Shown here piece after piece: positions 1-5,478 of a stretch of 6,300 bases of DNA (positions are counted from its first letter, which is position 1; every line of letters begins with the position of its first letter). Under the pieces are notes generated by a model. That model was given only the letters and a program-made list of their open reading frames with translations, was not told where the DNA came from and ran no database searches. The position numbers and the translations under genes are program-made. The stretch comes from SCQX01 sp035720945 (lineage in GTDB: Bacteria; Pseudomonadota; Gammaproteobacteria; Burkholderiales; Burkholderiaceae_B), in the NCBI GenBank assembly GCA_035720945.1, contig DASTNK010000180.1, positions 1 through 6,300 on the forward strand. The letters are read 5' to 3'.

Positions 1-974
1 CGCCAGAAGGCGCCGGCATCGGGCGTGCCCACTGGCTTGCCCTCGTACAGAATGGTCGTGCAGCCCTGCAGCAGTGGTGCGTAGACGATGTAGGAGTGGC
101 CCACCACCCAGCCCACGTCCGATGCCGCCCAATAGACGTCGCCGGGTTCCATGCCATACACGGCGTGCATCGACCACTTCAGCGCCACGGCATGGCCGCC
201 GTTGTCGCGCACCACCCCTTTCGGGATGCCGGTCGTGCCGGACGTATAGATGATGTAGAGCGGGTCGGTGGCGGCAACGGTGACGCAGTCGGCAGGGGCT
301 GCGTTGGCGACGGCCCCTGCCCAGTCATGGTCCCGGCCCGCGATCATGTCGCACTCGAGTTCCGGGCGTTGCAGAATCAGGCACGGCGTGTCCTCGGCGT
401 GTGCGATCTTCAAGGCTTCGTCCAGCAGCGGCTTGTAGGGCACAGCCTTCCCGGGCAGCAGCCCGCACGAGGCGGACATCACGACTTTGGGCTTCGCGTC
501 GGCCACGCGCTTGGCCAGCTCGGGTGCCGCGAAACCACCGAAGACGACCGAGTGCACGGCACCGATGCGCGCGCAGGCCAGCATCGCGATCGCGGCCTCA
601 GCCACCATCGGCATGTAGATGATGACGGTATCGCCTTTTCCCACGCCCAGGTCGCGTAGCGCACCGGCGCACCGGGCGGTTTCGTCGCGCAGTTCGCGGT
701 AGGTGATCCTGCGTATGATGCCGGCCAGCGGGCTGTCGTAGATCAACGCGAGTTGATCGGCACGGCCTTCCTCGACATGGCGATCGACGCAGTTGTGGCA
801 GGTGTTCAGTTCCCCGCCCGTGAACCAGCGATAGAAGGGTTTGTTGGAATCGTCGATGACCCTGTTCCAGCGCTTCGTCCAGTGGATGTCTTCGGCAATG
901 TTTGCCCAGAATCCGGTTGGATCGGCCGTGGCGGCTGCATAAGTCTTGTCATACTCGCCAGCGTTGTTGCCCAT
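1..974 (-). CDS. prpE: Propionyl-CoA synthetase (propionate--CoA ligase), 3' part missing
   Basis: This ATP-dependent, AMP-forming acyl-CoA synthetase of the acetyl-CoA synthetase family activates propionate to propionyl-CoA in the cytoplasm. I translated the minus strand by hand: 324 residues are open from the ATG to the window edge, about half of the usual ~630. Residues 20-60 match the N-terminal acetyl-CoA-synthetase-type domain (GFWANIAEDIHWTKRW; NKPFYRWFTGGELNTCHNCVDRH). The HSVVFGGF motif is at 141-148, and the adenylate-forming P-loop YTSGTTGIPKG at 243-253. Next come VRDNGGHAVAL and SDVGWVVGHSYIVYAPLL (285-302). The RDNGGHAVAL stretch is closer to PrpE (RDTGGYAVAL in enterobacteria) than to acetate-specific Acs. 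The start is supported by AGGAG five bases upstream. No prpB, prpC or prpD is visible here, so its pathway partners must lie elsewhere or to the left. The C-terminal lid domain and its catalytic lysine lie outside the window. Confidence 0.9.
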   Translation of the reverse strand, partial: MGNNAGEYDKTYAAATADPTGFWANIAEDIHWTKRWNRVIDDSNKPFYRWFTGGELNTCHNCVDRHVEEGRADQLALIYDSPLAGIIRRITYRELRDETARCAGALRDLGVGKGDTVIIYMPMVAEAAIAMLACARIGAVHSVVFGGFAAPELAKRVADAKPKVVMSASCGLLPGKAVPYKPLLDEALKIAHAEDTPCLILQRPELECDMIAGRDHDWAGAVANAAPADCVTVAATDPLYIIYTSGTTGIPKGVVRDNGGHAVALKWSMHAVYGMEPGDVYWAASDVGWVVGHSYIVYAPLLQGCTTILYEGKPVGTPDAGAFW

Positions 975-999
975 TACGTCTCCTCGCTATGTGCCATGA

Positions 1000-1025
1000 A
1001 TTTTATTGTGGCCGTGAGCGGCCAC
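1000..1025 (-). promoter_or_regulatory. Possible prpE promoter with inverted repeat
   Basis: On the minus strand a -10-like TAAAAT (1005 down to 1000) lies 25 bases before the prpE start codon. Directly upstream is a perfect inverted repeat, GTGGCC (1008-1013) and GGCCAC (1020-1025), with a six-base spacer. It would fall between -10 and -35, a normal place for a repressor site. No good -35 hexamer is seen at the expected distance, so promoter and operator are both inferences. Confidence 0.3.
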
Positions 1026-1187
1026 TATTTTCGTACTTTACTACCAGAGTGTGCGGTGACTTGCGGCAGGCCGGGCCGAACTCATGGATATCGCCATCCC
1101 GTCCAATCGCCACACCAGCCGGAAGCATGGACCATCCTGTTCCGGCATGGCTGCCGCCATCCAGTGCCTGGCCAGGGCTGTATGCCG

Positions 1188-1227
1188 TTGTCATGAAACT
1201 GCCAAATTTTCTTCATGAAACGGTAAC
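1188..1227 (+). promoter_or_regulatory. Two direct Pho boxes upstream of pstS
   Basis: The PhoB consensus is two CTGTCAT-like heptamers spaced 11 bases apart. The first box, TTGTCATGAAACTGCCAA (1188-1205), matches the first heptamer at six of seven positions and the second at five. The second box, TCTTCATGAAACGGTAAC (1210-1227), is weaker but keeps the TCAT-x-AAAC core. The two boxes start 22 bases apart, about two helical turns, as expected for PhoB dimers bound side by side on one face. A possible -10, TACGTAT, lies at 1243-1249. The matches are seen directly; control by PhoB is inferred. Confidence 0.7.
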
Positions 1228-1278
1228 GCGCGGGCGTTTCAATACGTATCGTCATCAACGACATCCAAAAGGACGTAA

Positions 1279-2304
1279 ATGATTTCCATGAATCGCAGCA
1301 AATTCAGTTTCCTCGCTCTGGCCGTTGCGCTCACAGGTTCCGTCGGGACCGCCCATGCAGTCACCATCACCGGTGCGGGCTCGAGCTTTGTCTACCCGGT
1401 GATCGCCAAATGGTCGGCCGCCTATGCGGGCAAGACCGGCAATCAGGTTAATTATCAGTCCATTGGTTCGGGCGGTGGCATCACGCAGATCAAGGCCGGA
1501 ACCGTCGATTTCGGCGCCAGCGACATGCCGCTGGACGAAGCCACGCTCGACAAGTTCGGCCTGGGTCAGTTCCCCGACGTCATCGGTGGCATTGTGCCCA
1601 CCGTCCATCTGCAGGGCGTGGCTCCCGGCAAACTGGTGTTGAGCGGTCCTGTGCTGGCCGACATCTTCCTGGGCCAGATCACCAGTTGGTCCGATCCGGC
1701 TATCGCCGCCTTGAACCCGGGCGTTCATCTGCCTGACGCGAAGATCGTCGTGGTGCACCGCTCGGACGGTTCTGGCACCACTTTCAACTTCACTGACTAC
1801 CTTTCCAAAGTCAGCCCCACGTGGAAAGCCAAGGTGGGCGAGGGCGTTTCGGTGAGCTGGCCCACGGGTATAGGCGGCAAGGGCAATGAGGGTGTGTCGG
1901 CATACATCAAGCAAATGCCGAACTCGATCGGTTATGTCGAGTACGCTTATGTGAAGCAGAACCACCTTGGATATACGCGCATGAAGAACAGCGCCGGCCA
2001 AGTGGTGGAGCCGGACACCGCCAGTTTCCAGGCCGCGGCCGCGACCGCCGACTGGGCGCATGCGAAGAACTTCAACCTGCTGATGACCAACGCGCCCGGC
2101 GCCAAGGCGTGGCCGATCACTGCCACTTCGTGGGTGATCATGTATAAACAGCCGAAGAATGCCGGGCGTTCGAAGGTTGCGCTGGACTTTTTCCGCCACG
2201 CCTACGCCGAAGGCAAGCCAGCCGCCCTGGCTTTGGATTACGTGCCGTTACCCGCCACGCTGGTGCGGCAGATCGAGAGCTACTGGAAAGCGTCGTTCAA
2301 GTAA
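1279..2304 (+). CDS. pstS: Periplasmic phosphate-binding protein PstS
   Basis: PstS captures inorganic phosphate in the periplasm and hands it to the PstCAB ABC importer. The 341-residue product has a type I signal peptide: basic MNRSK, hydrophobic FLALAVALTGSVG, and cleavage predicted after AHA (25-27). There is no lipobox cysteine, so it should be soluble. Mature residues follow E. coli PstS closely. Phosphate ligands are seen as S36 and F37 in TGAGSSF, S64 in IGSGGG, D82 in DFGASDMPL, and R161, S165, G166 and T167 in HRSDGSGTTF. The GKGNEGVSAYI and GYVEYAYVKQN stretches are also typical. AAAAGGA (1267-1273) lies five bases before the first ATG; a second ATG at 1288 would be too far from it. 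Two Pho boxes lie upstream, and a hairpin rather than pstC follows. A paralogous PstS for another purpose is possible, but the ligand set fits phosphate. Confidence 0.95.
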   Translation: MISMNRSKFSFLALAVALTGSVGTAHAVTITGAGSSFVYPVIAKWSAAYAGKTGNQVNYQSIGSGGGITQIKAGTVDFGASDMPLDEATLDKFGLGQFPDVIGGIVPTVHLQGVAPGKLVLSGPVLADIFLGQITSWSDPAIAALNPGVHLPDAKIVVVHRSDGSGTTFNFTDYLSKVSPTWKAKVGEGVSVSWPTGIGGKGNEGVSAYIKQMPNSIGYVEYAYVKQNHLGYTRMKNSAGQVVEPDTASFQAAAATADWAHAKNFNLLMTNAPGAKAWPITATSWVIMYKQPKNAGRSKVALDFFRHAYAEGKPAALALDYVPLPATLVRQIESYWKASFK

Positions 2305-2317
2305 CAGGTATTGCGGT

Positions 2318-2339
2318 CTGGGGGGCTGTCACCCCTCAG
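2318..2339 (+). terminator. Hairpin just after pstS, likely terminator or attenuator
   Basis: Fourteen bases after the pstS stop codon, CTGGGGGG (2318-2325) pairs with CCCCTCAG (2332-2339). The stem has eight pairs including one G-U, and the loop is the six bases CTGTCA. The downstream run, ATACTTGTTC, is only weakly T-rich. It may act as a weak intrinsic terminator or as a 3' end that protects the mRNA. Confidence 0.55.
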
Positions 2340-2546
2340 ATACTTGTTCAGGTTTGAACTGGTCCGAATGCGCGCTCCAGGTCTTCGATCAGGCCTGGGC
2401 CGCTCGGATCCCGGTTCAGTGTCTGCCGGGTCCAGCCGCTTCCTCTGGTGCCGCCAAGGCAAACAGACAGCCGGACCACAGTTGCATCATTCCCTGATGC
2501 TCAGCCAGTTTTTCTCGCCTGCTGAGCCCCCCATCAAATACAGTCC

Positions 2547-2566
2547 ACCGCCATCGTTAAGGCGGT
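2547..2566 (+). repeat. Six-pair hairpin in the pstS/tRNA gap
   Basis: ACCGCC (2547-2552) and GGCGGT (2561-2566) form a perfect stem with an eight-base loop. ATTT follows on the plus strand, too short a T run to call it a terminator with confidence. The nearby repeat GCTCAGC/GCTGAGC (2499-2527) forms a second stem, so the two may belong to one folded RNA. Confidence 0.35.
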
Positions 2567-2672
2567 ATTTCCTGGCTGTGGTAACCCTTCAAGTCCGTGG
2601 CTTAGTTGTTGATTTTTGGCAATTTTGCCATGCTGGCCAAGGAGTTTTTGAAGGGAGAATCAAGGAGGGAAG

Positions 2673-2687
2673 TACCCGTAAAGGGTA
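2673..2687 (-). terminator. Weak hairpin just downstream of tRNA-Cys
   Basis: Reading the minus strand, three bases after the encoded CCA, TACCC and GGGTA (positions 2687 to 2673) pair across a five-base loop. A pyrimidine-rich run, CTTCCCTCCTT, follows. This position is where the tRNA transcript would end or be trimmed. The stem is short and the run is not pure T, so the call is tentative. Confidence 0.3.
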
Positions 2688-2690
2688 TTC

Positions 2691-2764
2691 TGGAGGCGCA
2701 ACTCGGAATCGAACCGGGGTACACGGATTTGCAATCCGCTGCATGACCACTCTGCCATTGCGCC
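2691..2764 (-). tRNA. tRNA-Cys (anticodon GCA), CCA encoded
   Basis: The minus strand folds into a 74-base tRNA. The acceptor arms GGCGCAA (2764 to 2758) and TTGCGCC (2701 to 2695) pair perfectly. The discriminator base U and CCA are encoded (2694 to 2691). The anticodon arm is CGGATTGCAAATCCG with anticodon GCA at its centre. The T loop is the standard GGTTCGAATCC. The length and the anticodon arm match E. coli tRNA-Cys. It stands alone, with no other tRNA beside it. No integrase is next to it and no copy of its 3' end is seen elsewhere in the window, so there is no sign that it is an attachment site. Confidence 0.95.
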
Positions 2765-2808
2765 TTGCCAACGGAGCCAAACACAGGGCGTCAGAAAGGA
2801 AGCCAGCT

Positions 2809-2814
2809 ATTCTA
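2809..2814 (-). promoter_or_regulatory. Possible -10 box of the tRNA-Cys promoter
   Basis: TAGAAT reads on the minus strand from 2814 to 2809, about 45 bases before the 5' end of the tRNA. That distance allows a normal leader removed by RNase P. No clear TTGACA-like -35 is seen 16-18 bases upstream, so the call rests on one hexamer and its position. Confidence 0.4.
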
Positions 2815-2879
2815 CACTATCCGCCACATTGCGGGGGTGAGGGCAGTGATCGATAACGGAAGGTGGAAACGCTTACTGC

Positions 2880-2906
2880 TTGATGCGGCGCGCTGGACTC
2901 TACAAT
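2880..2906 (+). promoter_or_regulatory. Likely promoter of the LOG-family gene
   Basis: TTGATG (2880-2885) and TACAAT (2901-2906) form sigma-70-like -35 and -10 boxes with a 15-base spacer, slightly short. Transcription would begin near 2913 and give a leader of roughly 145 bases before the start codon at 3059. No riboswitch or strong hairpin is recognised in that leader. This promoter and that of tRNA-Cys point away from each other. Confidence 0.5.
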
Positions 2907-3058
2907 AGCCGCGAGGCCAGACAGCGTTTCGAATCCAGCCCATTTCACAATGAGCGGTCGATTCGGCGAGTTTGGGTGTGGCAAACCTGGTATGTCTGGT
3001 GCGGGCCATAGGACGCCTCGACCCTCGCCAGGCATCGACATACAGAAGGACTCACGTC

Positions 3059-3637
3059 ATGCGGTTGTGCGTTTTTTCCGGCTCCAACGCGGGGCGCCGG
3101 CCCGCCTATCAAGGGGCGGCGCGGCTATTGGGCGCAGGGCTTGCCAAGGCGGGTATTGGCGTGGTCTACGGAGGGTCGTCGGTTGGGCTGATGGGGGCCA
3201 TGGCCGACGCCGCGCTGGCGGAGGGTGGCGAGGTCATCGGCATCATTCCCCAGTCGCTGGTGGACAAGGAAATGTCCCACACCGGTCTGTCCGATCTGCG
3301 TGTGGTCGGTTCCATGCACGAACGCAAGGCGATGATGTCGCAGTTGTCCGACGGGTTCGTGGCGCTGCCGGGTGGGCTTGGCACTTTTGAAGAGCTGTTC
3401 GAGGTTTGGACCTGGGCGCAACTGGGCCATCACCAAAAACCATGCGCCGTGTTGAATATCGAAGGCTTTTACGATGGCCTGTTGTCATTCCTGGATCGGG
3501 TCGTCGACGAGGCGTTCATCAAGAAGCAGCATCGTGACATGCTGGTGGTGGCGTCCAACGTGGACGAATTGTTGACGGCGTTGCACAAGTACCAGCCGCC
3601 CCAGGTCACGAAATGGATAAGGTCTGAAGAGGCGTAG
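3059..3637 (+). CDS. LOG-family cytokinin riboside 5'-monophosphate phosphoribohydrolase (TIGR00730 family)
   Basis: LOG-family proteins cut the N-glycosidic bond of nucleoside 5'-monophosphates, releasing a free base and ribose 5-phosphate. In plants and some bacteria the product is active cytokinin; in most bacteria the natural substrate is unclear. Older annotations call them lysine decarboxylases, which is misleading. The 192-residue product has the usual size and a single Rossmann-like domain: N-terminal MRLCVFSGSN, the GGSSVGLMG loop (38-46), MHERK (86-90) and the diagnostic PGGLGTFEE (104-112) that holds the catalytic and nucleotide-binding residues. An in-frame ATG at 2972 would add 29 residues with no family match. 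AGAAGGA (3044-3050) lies eight bases before the ATG at 3059, so that start is preferred. The gene is probably transcribed alone and converges with the next gene 46 bases away. Confidence 0.9.
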   Translation: MRLCVFSGSNAGRRPAYQGAARLLGAGLAKAGIGVVYGGSSVGLMGAMADAALAEGGEVIGIIPQSLVDKEMSHTGLSDLRVVGSMHERKAMMSQLSDGFVALPGGLGTFEELFEVWTWAQLGHHQKPCAVLNIEGFYDGLLSFLDRVVDEAFIKKQHRDMLVVASNVDELLTALHKYQPPQVTKWIRSEEA

Positions 3638-3683
3638 CGCCGCGTGGGTGGGGTGCTCTTCCTTTGACGTGCCGGGAGCGGGA

Positions 3684-4511
3684 TCAGGCATCTCGCCCGA
3701 ACAGCGCGTTCAAGTCTTTTCCAGCCGCCGCATCGGCGAAGCCATCGAATCGCCCACCCTCGGCCAGCGCGCGCGCGGCGCGCTGAAAACCGCCCCACGC
3801 CGCGCGGGCCATCGCGCCGCCGACGCTGACGCGCCGTACACCCATGGCGGCGATGTCCTTCATGGTGAATTCGCTGGTAGACCCAACCAGTAGATTGACG
3901 GGCTTGGGCGCCACGGCGGCCACGACGGCGGTGATCTGTTCGCGGGTACGTATACCGGGCGCGTAGAGGCAGTCCGCACCGGCTTCAGAGTAGGCTTTCA
4001 GGCGGGTGATGGCGTCGTTCAGATCGGGGCGCCCCGCAAAGAAGTTCTCGGCCCGTCCGACCAGCAAAGTGTCGCCGCCAGTCTCGTCGATGGCGGCACG
4101 CGCGGCGCGCATTCTGGCCACGGCTTCATCGATGGGGAGCAAAGGCGTGTCGGGATCGCCCGTGGAGTCTTCGATCGACAGGCCCGCCACGCCGGTGGCG
4201 ACCGCCATGCGCACGCTTTCCGCGACACCTTGCGGATTAGTGGCGAAGCCACTTTCGAAATCCGCGTTGATCGGCAGGTCGGTGGCTTCGACCATGGCGC
4301 GCAGGTGCGCCAATATGGCGTTGCGCGGCATGGCGCCGTCGGGTTGGCCGTGGGACCACGCGTGACCGGAACTGGTGGTGGCCAGCGCTTTGAACCCTAT
4401 TGCCTGCAAATACAGCGCGCTGCCGATGTCCCAGGGATTGGGCAATACGAAGCAGCCTTGTTCATGCAGCGCCTTGAAGGTAGCGCGTTTTTGTTGAATG
4501 GAGGGGGCCAT
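3684..4511 (-). CDS. Isocitrate lyase / PEP mutase superfamily protein
   Basis: This 275-residue protein belongs to the superfamily of (beta/alpha)8-barrel enzymes that make or break C-C or P-C bonds next to a carboxylate, usually with Mg2+. Visible family marks are FVLPNPWDIGSA (21-32), ATTSSGHAWSHG (44-55), NADFESGF (82-89) with the metal-site aspartate D84, GLSIEDSTG (110-118), VGRAENFF (151-158) and GADCLYAPGI (178-187). The KKCGH-type loop of isocitrate and methylisocitrate lyases is absent, so it is not likely to be AceA or PrpB, even though prpE is in the window. Its substrate cannot be told from sequence. Oxaloacetate decarboxylase- or phosphonomutase-like activities are possible. GGAG lies a few bases before the ATG at 4511. 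Two in-frame ATGs upstream (4544, 4583) have no such site and would add residues of no clear match. Confidence 0.87.
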   Translation of the reverse strand: MAPSIQQKRATFKALHEQGCFVLPNPWDIGSALYLQAIGFKALATTSSGHAWSHGQPDGAMPRNAILAHLRAMVEATDLPINADFESGFATNPQGVAESVRMAVATGVAGLSIEDSTGDPDTPLLPIDEAVARMRAARAAIDETGGDTLLVGRAENFFAGRPDLNDAITRLKAYSEAGADCLYAPGIRTREQITAVVAAVAPKPVNLLVGSTSEFTMKDIAAMGVRRVSVGGAMARAAWGGFQRAARALAEGGRFDGFADAAAGKDLNALFGRDA

Positions 4512-4692
4512 GGGGTTCTCCGGTTTAAAGGGCGTGGCTGCCATTGTGCTACGTCGGTGGCTTACTTGCACGTCACCAGCCAACCGTTGAATTCATCGCG
4601 GTTCCGACAGACTCGTGTCTCCCAATTTCCGGTGTGGAACACCACTCGGCATTCGAACTGTGGCCAATGGCACGAGCAACGGTGCTGGTCGA
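4512..4692. other. Gap between the PEP mutase-family gene and vapC
   Basis: This 181-base gap should contain the promoter of the PEP mutase-family gene and the end of the toxin transcript, both reading leftwards. I see the ribosome site GGAGAA near 4517-4522 and a small five-pair hairpin, GGTGT (4631-4635) / ACACC (4639-4643), with a three-base loop. That hairpin has no T run. No clear -35/-10 pair is recognisable. Confidence 0.4.
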
Positions 4693-5118
4693 CTATGCGG
4701 CGGCGAACGGGTTTCTGAGACTCAAGCCATCATCCATGACTTGTCCGGGATTCATATCTTCACTATAGAGTGTCTGGCAACCCGCCGATACGGCGGCGGC
4801 AACGATGCAGGCGTCGTAGAACGATAGGGTGCGTCGGTCGGCGATCGATCGGGCATGGTCATGGATGGCCTCGGTGAGCGGGATGACCTTGCAAAAGCTT
4901 CGTACCAATTCCAGGAACTGTGCGATGTCATTCCAGCTCATCCGAAGCTTGCGCCGACATACATGTGTCACTTCATTGAGCACCTGCACACTAATCACAG
5001 GCCTTGCCTTCAACAGGCTTTCCGCTTTATCTGCTTTGGCCTCGTCCTGTGACAGCAGGTACAAGACCACATTGCTGTCGAGAAAATGCTGGAATTTACT
5101 CGCGTGCATTGGCTTCAT
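4693..5118 (-). CDS. PIN-domain toxin, VapC-like ribonuclease
   Basis: PIN-domain toxins of type II modules are Mg2+-dependent ribonucleases, kept inactive by the partner antitoxin; known VapC proteins cut tRNA or rRNA. The 141-residue product has the full set of acidic residues in order: D14 in FLDSNVVLYLLS, E49 in VLNEVTHV, D102 in FYDACIVAAA, and D121 in LYSEDMNPGQ. It ends in a NPF-type tail. It should therefore be active. The gene overlaps the antitoxin gene by 23 bases, which suggests translational coupling. Neither the ATG at 5118 nor the in-frame one at 5109 has a good ribosome site, so the exact start is open; 5109 would give 138 residues and an overlap of 14 bases. The RNA target cannot be read from sequence. 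Confidence 0.87.
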   Translation of the reverse strand: MKPMHASKFQHFLDSNVVLYLLSQDEAKADKAESLLKARPVISVQVLNEVTHVCRRKLRMSWNDIAQFLELVRSFCKVIPLTEAIHDHARSIADRRTLSFYDACIVAAAVSAGCQTLYSEDMNPGQVMDDGLSLRNPFAAA

Positions 5119-5329
5119 CCCGACTGAAACGGAAATCCGCCGGCAATTTTCCCCGGAAGGCGCGTAACCGCTTCAGCAACGCGTCGGTCCCGGGTTTCTT
5201 GCGGACAGCGAACGTGTGCGGATCGTCCACGACGATCTCGATATCGTCACCTTCACGCAATTCCAGGGCCTCCACCAGGCTGGCGGGGAGGCGTACCGCC
5301 AAGCTGTTACCCCATTTTGCGACCTGCAT
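5096..5329 (-). CDS. AbrB/SpoVT-type antitoxin, VapB-like
   Basis: This small antitoxin should bind and block the PIN toxin encoded just downstream and repress their shared promoter. The 77-residue product starts with MQVAKWGNSLAVRLPASLVEALELREGDDIEI, a clear AbrB/MazE-type swapped-hairpin DNA-binding domain (about 1-45). The remainder, LLKRLRAFRGKLPADFRFSRDE, is the usual toxin-binding tail, rich in charged and hydrophobic residues. Start choice: GGAG lies seven bases before the ATG at 5329. A longer frame opens at 5398, but its extra 23 residues would be read from the promoter and operator, so it is rejected. The order antitoxin then toxin with overlap is standard. Confidence 0.87.
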   Translation of the reverse strand: MQVAKWGNSLAVRLPASLVEALELREGDDIEIVVDDPHTFAVRKKPGTDALLKRLRAFRGKLPADFRFSRDEANARE

Positions 5330-5347
5330 GTTTGTGCTCCGTCGTTT

Positions 5348-5370
5348 GATATACTTTTTAAGTGTATATC
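5348..5370 (-). promoter_or_regulatory. Palindromic operator of the toxin-antitoxin operon
   Basis: GATATAC (5348-5354) and GTATATC (5364-5370) form a perfect seven-base inverted repeat with a nine-base AT-rich spacer. It lies about 20 bases upstream of the antitoxin start codon. Such sites are where AbrB-type antitoxins, alone or with the toxin, commonly repress their own operon. The repeat contains TATA-like boxes, so it probably overlaps the promoter, but I cannot fix a -35/-10 pair. Confidence 0.55.
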
Positions 5371-5398
5371 CGAAAAAGAAAAACGCAAGGTGCGACAT

Positions 5399-5478
5399 TC
5401 ATGGCGTGTGTCATCGATAAGAGTTCGCATATACGATCCTCGGTGGCGTGAAGCTGCGGGCCGCGAACCACGGACCAA
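5399..5478. other. Short gap between queC and the toxin-antitoxin operon
   Basis: The 80 bases after the queC stop codon show no strong intrinsic terminator. Only imperfect pairings are seen near 5414-5437. queC transcripts might therefore run into the toxin-antitoxin operon unless Rho ends them. Confidence 0.3.

Larger units (their letters stand above)
975..1278. other. Divergent prpE/pstS intergenic region
   Basis: This gap of 304 bases separates the divergent prpE and pstS genes. The prpE-proximal side holds the prpE ribosome site (AGGAG at 980-984), a TAAAAT box and a GTGGCC/GGCCAC inverted repeat. The pstS-proximal side holds two Pho-box-like elements (1188-1227). The stretch in between, about 1030-1185, shows no site that I can support. 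Small open frames cross it on both strands, but none has a ribosome site or a recognisable family. Confidence 0.6.
2305..2690. other. Gene-free stretch with several hairpins between pstS and tRNA-Cys
   Basis: No open frame here has both a ribosome site and a recognisable protein. Besides the hairpin at 2318-2339, there is a perfect seven-base inverted repeat GCTCAGC (2499-2505) / GCTGAGC (2521-2527) with a 15-base loop. A six-pair stem ACCGCC (2547-2552) / GGCGGT (2561-2566) is followed by ATTT. The AT-rich TGGCA/TGCCA repeat lies at 2617-2630. The part from about 2600 to 2690 is clearly less GC-rich than the genes. This could be terminators, decayed sequence or an unrecognised small RNA; nothing seen decides between them. 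Confidence 0.45.

Noticed and set aside
96..659. Plus-strand frame of 187 residues in the prpE region
   Set aside because: It lies opposite prpE, whose minus-strand translation matches the acyl-CoA synthetase family throughout.
1003..1194. Minus-strand frame of 63 residues with a stretch resembling NHL-repeat proteins (LPAGVAIGRDGDIHEFG)
   Set aside because: It begins inside the first Pho box, has no ribosome site and is far shorter than any NHL protein. At most it is a chance match or a very old relic.
1255..2199. Long minus-strand frame of 314 residues opposite pstS
   Set aside because: It is a shadow of pstS: low-complexity, rich in G, R and H, and without a family match, while the plus strand encodes a clear PstS.
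2662..2668. Perfect Shine-Dalgarno-like AAGGAGG
   Set aside because: No ATG, GTG or TTG follows at a working distance with an open frame. It is part of a purine-rich run next to the tRNA.
2691..2764. tRNA-Cys as an integration site for a mobile element
   Set aside because: No integrase, no direct repeat of the tRNA end and no foreign gene cluster is seen beside it.
2311..2856. Plus-strand frame of 181 residues after pstS, a possible pstC remnant
   Set aside because: No PstC-like membrane helices are seen, there is no ribosome site, and the frame runs through the tRNA-Cys gene on the other strand.
2926..2934. TTCGAATCC on the plus strand, like the T loop of a tRNA
   Set aside because: The base before the loop is not the required G, and no acceptor or anticodon arm can be built around it. 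It also does not repeat the tRNA-Cys 3' end in a way that suggests an attachment site.
3684..4511. Possible prpB (methylisocitrate lyase), since prpE is in the same window
   Set aside because: The KKCGH-type catalytic loop is missing, and the gene is far from prpE with unrelated genes between.
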